Source of the DNA: Sulfurimonas sp.
GTDB taxonomy: Bacteria > Campylobacterota > Campylobacteria > Campylobacterales > Sulfurimonadaceae
DNA: 7,439 nucleotides
Direction of reading: 5' to 3'
Assembly: GCA_022712775.1 (NCBI GenBank)
Contig: JAFLJZ010000056.1
Location: 1-7,439 of the forward strand
Position numbers and translations under genes: made by a program. Under the pieces are notes generated by a model. That model was not told where the DNA came from. It did no database searches and saw only the letters and a list, made by a program, of their open reading frames with translations. This document shows positions 1 through 4,904 of this stretch, piece by piece (the stretch's first letter is position 1; each line of letters opens with the position of its first letter).

Positions 1-2001
1 AGCGTTTGCGTATGCAGTATCTATAGAATCCCTTCCCTTTGTTCTTAGGTAAACATTTTGAAGTTTAATCCCATCGTATTCATAAATAATAGAATCACGA
101 CTGCTTGGAGCTTTTTTGATTCTATCCATAACAATGACATGTTCATATTCTAGTCCCTTTGATTTATGAACAGTTAAAACTTTTATTCCACTCAAGTCTG
201 ATGCAGCAGCTTGTATATCTAAGCGTTCATACTCAAAAAGTAAAGATTCTATATCTTGATAATTTGATATTGCATTCAAAAATCTAATTAGATGAAAATC
301 ATCACTAAAGAGTTTATAATAATCTATCATACGCTTGACTACATCAAAAATCTTTGATTTTGATAAGTTTACTCTTTTTATAGGTTCTACTTCCTTGTTA
401 ATGAGTGCGAAAAAATTATGTTTATATATATTTTCATTAAAATACAAATATTTTAAATACTCTAATACTGCTTTAACACTTCTTTGATTAATAAGCTTCG
501 TCGTCGTCTCTGTAACAACCTCAATACCTTCTAATATAAGTTCTTCTTTGATAATCTCCCCATCGCCATTAGTAGCACAGAGAATAGCTATTTCATTTAT
601 ATTTGCACCTAAACTAAGTAATTGTTTTACTTGTTCTATAACCTCTACTACTAATTCATCATTTTGCAGAATACTAACGTATCCACCATCTGCTTCGGGT
701 CTTGTTCTTTGAGGCGTATAGTTTTTGATTTTTTCTTTAAATACATAATTTACAAACTCAATAACCTCTTTTTGTGAACGATAGTTTGTAACAAGTTGTT
801 CAACTTCAGTACGCTGCTCCTCTTTAACCGCACCAAAAAGAGCAGAAACTCCTCCACGGAATCTATATATAGACTGCTTCACATCTCCAACAAAAAAGAA
901 ACTTCCATTTTCAAAAATTCCATTCCCTGAGGTTATTTCATTTATGAGTGGTTTTAGAATCTCATACTGCACGATACTTGTATCTTGAAATTCATCGAGT
1001 AACATATGTTCTATTTGAGAATCTAGTCGAAAGTACAAGAACTCACTATCATCAATCTCTCGAAGTATAAAATGAACAAGTGTTGTAACATCTGAAAAGC
1101 TAAGTTCAGAATCATCCATATAAAGAGCTTTTTTTGATTTCTCGTAGATTCCAACAAGTTCATTTAAGGCATAAAAAAAGTTTTGCTCTTTTGCTTGATT
1201 CTGCTTTTTTATGAGTTCTTGAATACGGTGTAAAATTCCATCCATCTCAGGTATAAAACATTTTGAAAAAGTTCTATAGTCTAATGATTCTCGACTAAGC
1301 CATGTTTTTGACATCAGCTCAGAAAAATTCTCTGCTACAACCGCTTTTTTAACCGTAGCCGATGCAGCCTTACAATTATCTACAATCTTTTTTAACTCAC
1401 ATAAGGCACTTAATGCTTCTTCTTCAAAAGATTTATAATCTACCTTAGAAAAATGTAAATGAGAAAGCTCTTGTTTTTTCGTGTAGAACGCATCAAGAAG
1501 ATGAAAAATATTATCGAGTCTTTTGTTTGATTCTAGCGATAAGTTTATAAGTGTATTTCTCTTCCCGTGCGTACTCACCTCTTTTAAAAACCTCGACATA
1601 AGTTTAAGTTCATGCTGCGAAGCAAAGGTAGAAAAGTCAGGCATAAGTGAAGCATACAAAGAGAACTTACGTAGAATCTGCGTAAAGAACTTATCTATCG
1701 TCATAATCTTAGTATTTGCGTTTAAAAAATCACCCAGAATCTTTGCACGAGACTTTAAAATATACTCACGAGACAACTCAGTAACTTTAATAATCTCATC
1801 AAGCTCACCACGAGATTCTAACTCTTCTAATGTTTGGACAACTCTCTCTTGCATCTCTGAAGCTGCTTTGTTAGTAAAGGTAAGTGCTAGAATCTTAGAC
1901 GGTGACGCACCTGTAAAAAGTAAAGACAAATAACGCACAACAAGCATAAAAGTCTTACCACTTCCAGCACTCGCCTCAAAGCAAAGGTTATTTTTTAGCA
2001 T
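1..2001 (-). CDS. addA: AddA: RecB-like UvrD-family helicase subunit of the AddAB helicase-nuclease (3' end outside window)
   Basis: This is an SF1A (UvrD/RecB-type) ATP-dependent DNA helicase that works with AddB to unwind and resect double-strand breaks. I translated 667 codons without a stop; the gene continues past base 1. Visible motifs are Walker A ASAGSGKT (residues 10-17), motif Ia LALTFTNKAA (about 38-47), Walker B LLDEFQDTS (about 334-342), motif III VGDVKQSIYRFRGG (about 371-385), motif IV NYRSQ (406-410) and motif V VHKSKGLEYE (about 611-620). Motif VI and the expected C-terminal PD-(D/E)XK nuclease domain lie outside. The ATG at 2001 puts Walker A ten residues in, normal for the family, and an in-frame stop at 2016-2014 rules out a longer ATG start. 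No clear Shine-Dalgarno sequence precedes it, so translation may be coupled to mqsA, which ends 18 bases upstream. The partner addB is displaced by 2.9 kb of inserted genes. Confidence 0.95.
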   Translation of the reverse strand, partial: MLKNNLCFEASAGSGKTFMLVVRYLSLLFTGASPSKILALTFTNKAASEMQERVVQTLEELESRGELDEIIKVTELSREYILKSRAKILGDFLNANTKIMTIDKFFTQILRKFSLYASLMPDFSTFASQHELKLMSRFLKEVSTHGKRNTLINLSLESNKRLDNIFHLLDAFYTKKQELSHLHFSKVDYKSFEEEALSALCELKKIVDNCKAASATVKKAVVAENFSELMSKTWLSRESLDYRTFSKCFIPEMDGILHRIQELIKKQNQAKEQNFFYALNELVGIYEKSKKALYMDDSELSFSDVTTLVHFILREIDDSEFLYFRLDSQIEHMLLDEFQDTSIVQYEILKPLINEITSGNGIFENGSFFFVGDVKQSIYRFRGGVSALFGAVKEEQRTEVEQLVTNYRSQKEVIEFVNYVFKEKIKNYTPQRTRPEADGGYVSILQNDELVVEVIEQVKQLLSLGANINEIAILCATNGDGEIIKEELILEGIEVVTETTTKLINQRSVKAVLEYLKYLYFNENIYKHNFFALINKEVEPIKRVNLSKSKIFDVVKRMIDYYKLFSDDFHLIRFLNAISNYQDIESLLFEYERLDIQAAASDLSGIKVLTVHKSKGLEYEHVIVMDRIKKAPSSRDSIIYEYDGIKLQNVYLRTKGRDSIDTAYANA

Positions 2002-2004
2002 TTG

Positions 2005-2017
2005 TAACAGAATCTAA
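2005..2017. repeat. Cargo-flanking imperfect direct repeat, addA side
   Basis: TAACAGAATCTAA matches TAATAGAAGTCTAA at 4887-4900 with one substitution and one single-base gap. This copy sits in the 18-base space between mqsA and addA, the other just after addB, so together they bracket the inserted genes almost exactly. A target-site duplication or recombination scar is possible; chance is not excluded for so short an A+T-rich match. Confidence 0.4.
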
Positions 2018-2019
2018 AT

Positions 2020-2421
2020 TCATACAGCAACGCTCTTCACATCATCAAAAGAGATTTTATTACTATCAATTAACCTTAGTAAAATATCTAAAGGTTTACT
2101 CTGTGTTGATTCTGCTGTTTCATATTTGTGAAATGCTCTTATGCCTCCACCAAAAACCTCTGATGCATCTTGCTGAGTGATGTGGAGTTTTTTTCTTATT
2201 CTTTTTAATTCGTCTGTTGTTAGAAAGTGATCAACTTCTCTTTTGAAATTAGCGACTTTTAACTTTGTGGATTTCAAATCTTTTGGAGATAAAAATGCCT
2301 CTTTACAATTCAAACAATATTCTCCAGATTGTTCAAGTTCTATAGAATGGCTTTTGTATGTATATGTTGTTAATTCAGATTTTATCTCAATTTTTCCATT
2401 GCAAATAGGACAATTTATCAT
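2020..2421 (-). CDS. mqsA: MqsA-type antitoxin: N-terminal zinc finger plus C-terminal HTH repressor
   Basis: This is the antitoxin of a type II MqsR/MqsA pair. In this family the N-terminal zinc domain binds and blocks the MqsR ribonuclease, and the C-terminal Xre-type helix-turn-helix binds the operon's own promoter. The 133-residue product matches the family length (E. coli MqsA has 131). Zinc ligands are visible as CPIC (C4, C7) and CLNC (C36, C39). The C-terminal half has the typical ITQQDASEVFGGGIRAF stretch (about 100-116) followed by HKYE. The ATG overlaps the mqsR stop as ATGA. A Shine-Dalgarno AAGGA lies at 2432-2428, six bases before the start. The toxin-first order is characteristic of mqsRA and unlike most type II pairs. 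The gene ends 18 bases before addA with no terminator between them, so it probably shares a transcript with addA. Confidence 0.95.
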   Translation of the reverse strand: MINCPICNGKIEIKSELTTYTYKSHSIELEQSGEYCLNCKEAFLSPKDLKSTKLKVANFKREVDHFLTTDELKRIRKKLHITQQDASEVFGGGIRAFHKYETAESTQSKPLDILLRLIDSNKISFDDVKSVAV

Positions 2422-2717
2422 GTTCTTTCCTTAAATGATATTACGATTGCTTTATCAGTAACTTGAAGTTTTATGTAAAGTTCCAAATCATCTACATTTT
2501 TATAATAAACATCTTGCCAGATTTTGTTGTCATGGAAAGATGTCATTGATTTATACAAATCTTTATTTTTTAGATTCATAATAATCTCTATAACTTCATC
2601 ATCGTCAAGCCCTAAATTTATATAATCTAGTCTCGCTGTTCTTGTAATAAAATATTGATTCTTATGAATCAAATCTTTAATAGTTTCTAGACTATAGTAA
2701 GCAATTCTCTTTTGCAT
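2418..2717 (-). CDS. mqsR: MqsR-type mRNA interferase toxin
   Basis: This is a RelE-fold, ribosome-independent mRNA endonuclease; the E. coli enzyme cuts mainly at GCU. The 99 residues are close to E. coli MqsR (98) in length and motif order. Family landmarks are LGLD (about 35-38), LYKSMTSFHD (about 54-63), IWQDVY (66-71) and ISFKE at the C-terminus. The residues reported as functionally important in E. coli MqsR (K56, Q68, Y81, K96) are present at exactly these numbers, so the toxin is predicted to be active. Its start is supported by AAGGA at 2728-2724, six bases upstream. A TTGACA-N17-TAATAT promoter with an MqsA-like operator lies just before it. The last four bases overlap mqsA, so toxin and antitoxin are translationally coupled. 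Confidence 0.95.
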   Translation of the reverse strand: MQKRIAYYSLETIKDLIHKNQYFITRTARLDYINLGLDDDEVIEIIMNLKNKDLYKSMTSFHDNKIWQDVYYKNVDDLELYIKLQVTDKAIVISFKERT

Positions 2718-2723
2718 AGAATT

Positions 2724-2728
2724 TCCTT
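2724..2728 (-). promoter_or_regulatory. Ribosome binding site of mqsR
   Basis: AAGGA lies on the minus strand six bases before the mqsR ATG, which is canonical spacing and supports that start codon. Confidence 0.8.
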
Positions 2729-2739
2729 CTACTACTTAG

Positions 2740-2768
2740 ATATTAACCAAATAGGTTATTTTTGTCAA
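2740..2768 (-). promoter_or_regulatory. Sigma70-type promoter of mqsRA (and probably addA)
   Basis: On the minus strand a perfect -35 box TTGACA (2768-2763) is followed by a 17-base spacer and a -10 box TAATAT (2745-2740, four of six consensus positions). Transcription would start near 2733, leaving a leader of about 16 bases before mqsR. No terminator is visible between this promoter and addA, so it is the best local candidate for transcribing addA. Confidence 0.75.
2744..2758. promoter_or_regulatory. Predicted MqsA operator palindrome
   Basis: The inverted repeat TAACC-N5-GGTTA has five-base arms. On the coding (minus) strand it reads AACCTATTTGGTT, which fits the known E. coli MqsA site AACCT-N3-AGGTT except for one base (TGGTT in place of AGGTT). 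It lies in the spacer between the -35 and -10 boxes and touches the -10, so a bound repressor would exclude RNA polymerase. The palindrome is seen directly; MqsA binding is inferred. Confidence 0.75.
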
Positions 2769-2819
2769 GTTATGTATATCTTATTATCATAGCAATAAAA
2801 AGAAGTTCTATTAAAATAT

Positions 2820-2834
2820 ATGACAGTTTGTCAT
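2820..2834. repeat. Short perfect stem-loop after the HNH gene
   Basis: ATGACA-GTT-TGTCAT is a six-base-pair perfect inverted repeat with a three-base loop, 13 bases past the HNH stop codon. On the transcribed strand it is followed by ATATATTTTA and not by a clean U run, and its stem is A/T-heavy, so it is at best a weak terminator. It could instead be a protein-binding site or a transcript 3' end structure. Confidence 0.45.
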
Positions 2835-2847
2835 CTCTTATAAATAT

Positions 2848-3642
2848 TTACTCTTTGCAAAAGTCATATTCACTTTTTACATGCTCTTTTATTTGAAGAA
2901 GTGAAAGTGGATTTGTTCTACTTCTGTGAATCATTCTATGACAGTTTGAACATACTGGAATTACATTTTCTAGTGCTTGTTTTATTGTTCTCTGCTCATC
3001 ATCGCCATCAAATTGAAAAACTGGTTTTTGATGATGTATTTCTATAAAGCCAGCCCCGTGTTCACCGTAAAACTCTTCAAAATCAAAACAGCATACCTTA
3101 CACTTGATTCTGCCCTCAGAAGTTGTATAGTAAGAGATTGCCTGTCGTCTTAGTTTACTTGAGCGTTTGTAAACCTTTGTTTTAACAATAACTTGCGTTC
3201 CCTCGTTGATAGTTAAATTTTCATCAAAGGTCTCAATTTTTTTTGCTCTTTGACGGTTTGAACTCACAACACTAAGTGCATCTTTTAAATCATCTGATGC
3301 AAAATCATTATTGAGTAAGTACATAACTACATCTATATTTTCATTTAAATATATTTTACCTTCTTGGCTAAGTGTAAAACTACCACTTTTTTCTCCACTT
3401 TGTTTTGCATTGTACGTAGCAAATCCTAGGTTTTCTAAGGTATCATGTGATTTTAAATTTCTAACCTTTTGCGTGAAAAAACTGTCATTTCTACCTTTGG
3501 CTAATTGAGCATCTTCACCTCTTGGTTTAAATATAGATATAAGAGCATTTTTAAGTGTAGATGTCATAATAGTTTTATTGAGAGAGTTATCCATCAAATA
3601 AAGCGATGGTAATATTAACTGTTCTTCTGTGATTCTAGCCAC
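2848..3642 (-). CDS. Winged-helix plus HNH endonuclease, probable restriction enzyme
   Basis: The 264-residue protein is a probable DNA-cutting enzyme and the likely restriction partner of the adjacent methyltransferase. Residues 1-115 resemble the Mrr-N-like winged-helix module found in many restriction proteins (LILPSLYLM near 9-17, KVRNLKSHDTL about 59-69, wing GSFTLSQEGKIYL about 87-99). Residues about 165-240 form an HNH (beta-beta-alpha-metal) nuclease. Its zinc pairs are C181/C184 and C231/C234, the catalytic core is IEIHH (200-204), and N226, H235 and H239 are conserved-type positions. The start is GTG at 3642, backed by AAGGTG at 3653-3648 with five-base spacing. Dam's stop lies 15 bases upstream, so the two are probably co-transcribed. 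The cut site cannot be read from sequence; a modification-dependent (McrA/Mrr-like) nuclease is the main alternative. Confidence 0.85.
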   Translation of the reverse strand: MARITEEQLILPSLYLMDNSLNKTIMTSTLKNALISIFKPRGEDAQLAKGRNDSFFTQKVRNLKSHDTLENLGFATYNAKQSGEKSGSFTLSQEGKIYLNENIDVVMYLLNNDFASDDLKDALSVVSSNRQRAKKIETFDENLTINEGTQVIVKTKVYKRSSKLRRQAISYYTTSEGRIKCKVCCFDFEEFYGEHGAGFIEIHHQKPVFQFDGDDEQRTIKQALENVIPVCSNCHRMIHRSRTNPLSLLQIKEHVKSEYDFCKE

Positions 3643-3647
3643 ACTAA

Positions 3648-3653
3648 CACCTT
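3648..3653 (-). promoter_or_regulatory. Ribosome binding site supporting the GTG start of the HNH gene
   Basis: AAGGTG on the minus strand sits five bases before the GTG at 3642. It decides in favour of this non-ATG start over later in-frame codons and lies in the 15-base gap after the methyltransferase stop. Confidence 0.7.
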
Positions 3654-3657
3654 TTAT

Positions 3658-4800
3658 TTAATAATTTGTTATCACCAAATGCACTACATCTTTATCATTT
3701 CTATTTTGGAAACTAACTAAATATTTTTTATCAAAGGTACTGATTTTTATGTTTGGTTTATTGTACAAACCGTAGATAAAATCGGTATGCTTTATAACCA
3801 TCATCCAGTTTGCCTTGCAATCATCTACTAGATAACTAGCAAGCCTTGTTTGATCATCTCTTGTAAACTCATTTTGTGCATAGGTACTAAACTCGCTATC
3901 ATACGGTGGGTCTAAAAATATGAAATCATCTTTTTTAGGCTTATTCTTTTTAAAAAATGCTTCAAAGTCTAGATTATCTATCGTTGTTTTCGATAAATGA
4001 TTTACTAACTTGGACGATTTTAGATATTCAACTTTTTTAGATAGATTTTTTCTGTTATAGCCGATTCCACCATAGGGTACATTAAAGCCACCACTTTTGT
4101 TATATCTAAACATTCCACTATAGGCATAGTTTCGTATAAAGAAGAAAATTGCTGTTGCAAAAGAATCGTTAATTTTATATTTTTCTATGTTATTATAAAG
4201 ATGTCTAAAGTGCATATAAAAAGCGGATTTTAATGATGATTCCATGTTATCTAAAATATCATTATCTGGAAGCTTCCCACGCTCTAGTTCTATTTTTTTC
4301 ATGCGTTTCATTTTGTTTAGGATGTTCTTTCTTATCTCGTGTACAAAATTTTCTATGTTGATATTAAACGATGTTTTAAACATTCCATCAAACTCATTTC
4401 CATGATTTAAAACGAATTCATAGATGTTATCTTTGATTCTATTCTCATCGTACTTTCCACTCGAGTAACCTTTATAGTTGTCTATAAATATCTCTTTATT
4501 ATTTTCTAGTATTACTTCTATAATTTTCCAATTTTTAATCATCTCGTCAATTACATCAAAAAACTTTTTATCTTCTGAGGCTATCGCATTGTAGAGGTTT
4601 ATGAGTTCATGGGATTTATCATTAATAAACATCTTCGAAGAATCTAGTGAGAAGTACACTGCCCCACCACCAATAAAAGGTTCATAGTAGTTTTTAATCT
4701 TTGTTGGCATATTTGGGTGGATGTGTTTAAGCTCTTGCTCTTTACCCCCAGCCCACTTTAAAATAGGTGAAAGTCTCGTCTCTTTAATAGATGTGCTCAT
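3658..4800 (-). CDS. Dam-like (D12 class) adenine-N6 DNA methyltransferase
   Basis: The enzyme transfers a methyl group from S-adenosylmethionine to N6 of adenine in DNA. The alpha-class order is clear: motif X KWAGGK (15-20), the SAM-binding motif I YEPFIGGGAVYF (39-50), the Dam-type FRYNKSGGFNVPYG stretch (231-244) and catalytic motif IV DPPY (297-300), followed by the family-typical FTRDDQTRLA. At 380 residues it is about 100 longer than E. coli Dam or DpnM; the extra length is mostly a charged helical insert between motif I and the FRYN stretch (about 75-200), the region that usually carries target recognition. The start is well supported by AAGGAGG at 4814-4808. The HNH nuclease follows after 15 bases, arguing for a restriction-modification pair and against an orphan Dam. 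The target may or may not be GATC. Confidence 0.93.
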   Translation of the reverse strand: MSTSIKETRLSPILKWAGGKEQELKHIHPNMPTKIKNYYEPFIGGGAVYFSLDSSKMFINDKSHELINLYNAIASEDKKFFDVIDEMIKNWKIIEVILENNKEIFIDNYKGYSSGKYDENRIKDNIYEFVLNHGNEFDGMFKTSFNINIENFVHEIRKNILNKMKRMKKIELERGKLPDNDILDNMESSLKSAFYMHFRHLYNNIEKYKINDSFATAIFFFIRNYAYSGMFRYNKSGGFNVPYGGIGYNRKNLSKKVEYLKSSKLVNHLSKTTIDNLDFEAFFKKNKPKKDDFIFLDPPYDSEFSTYAQNEFTRDDQTRLASYLVDDCKANWMMVIKHTDFIYGLYNKPNIKISTFDKKYLVSFQNRNDKDVVHLVITNY

Positions 4801-4807
4801 AACTTTC

Positions 4808-4814
4808 CCTCCTT
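4808..4814 (-). promoter_or_regulatory. Strong ribosome binding site of the methyltransferase gene
   Basis: AAGGAGG, a full match to the Shine-Dalgarno consensus, lies seven bases before the ATG at 4800. It is the strongest such site in the window, which suits a protective methylase that must be made early. Confidence 0.85.
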
Positions 4815-4873
4815 TTTACGCATTGTAACCCAAGAAATTTCTACACTTAAAATACATGTCAAAATGCAATAGA

Positions 4874-4879
4874 ATTATA
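4874..4879 (-). promoter_or_regulatory. Candidate -10 box of a promoter for the methyltransferase-HNH unit
   Basis: A perfect TATAAT (4879-4874, minus strand) lies in the addB-methyltransferase gap. There is no good -35 box at the right distance, which is common for housekeeping promoters in Campylobacterota. The leader would be about 65 bases. A perfect TTGACA at 4862-4857 and a TACAAT closer to the gene (about 4827-4822) are also present, but they are about 29 bases apart and do not make a standard promoter together. Confidence 0.45.
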
Positions 4880-4886
4880 GCTCAAT

Positions 4887-4900
4887 TAATAGAAGTCTAA
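4887..4900. repeat. Cargo-flanking imperfect direct repeat, addB side
   Basis: TAATAGAAGTCTAA begins four bases beyond the addB stop codon and pairs with the copy at 2005-2017 in the same orientation. The interval between the copies holds the methyltransferase, HNH nuclease, mqsR and mqsA and nothing of addA or addB. Confidence 0.4.
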
Positions 4901-4904
4901 TAAA

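Noticed and set aside
1523..1933. Plus-strand open frame of 136 codons
   Set aside because: It lies wholly antisense to addA, whose helicase motifs are clear in the minus frame; its translation is serine-rich without a recognisable domain.
2243..2434. Plus-strand open frame of 63 codons over mqsA
   Set aside because: It is antisense to the mqsA coding region with its zinc and HTH motifs and has no supporting features.
2020..2717. Possible avoidance of the MqsR cut word GCU in the mqsRA transcript
   Set aside because: I count about 4 GCU in roughly 700 bases against about 6 expected, too small a difference; addA is not depleted either.
2706..2720. A 15-base match (TCTCTTTTGCATAGA) shared with addB near 5358
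   Set aside because: Both copies encode Met-Gln-Lys-Arg in unrelated proteins; coincidence is sufficient and the flanks do not match.
3311..3508. Plus-strand open frame of 65 codons over the HNH gene
   Set aside because: It is the antisense shadow of the winged-helix region of the nuclease.
4857..4862. TTGACA upstream of the methyltransferase as a standard -35 box
   Set aside because: No acceptable -10 box lies 16-18 bases downstream; the nearest good one (TACAAT) is about 29 bases away.
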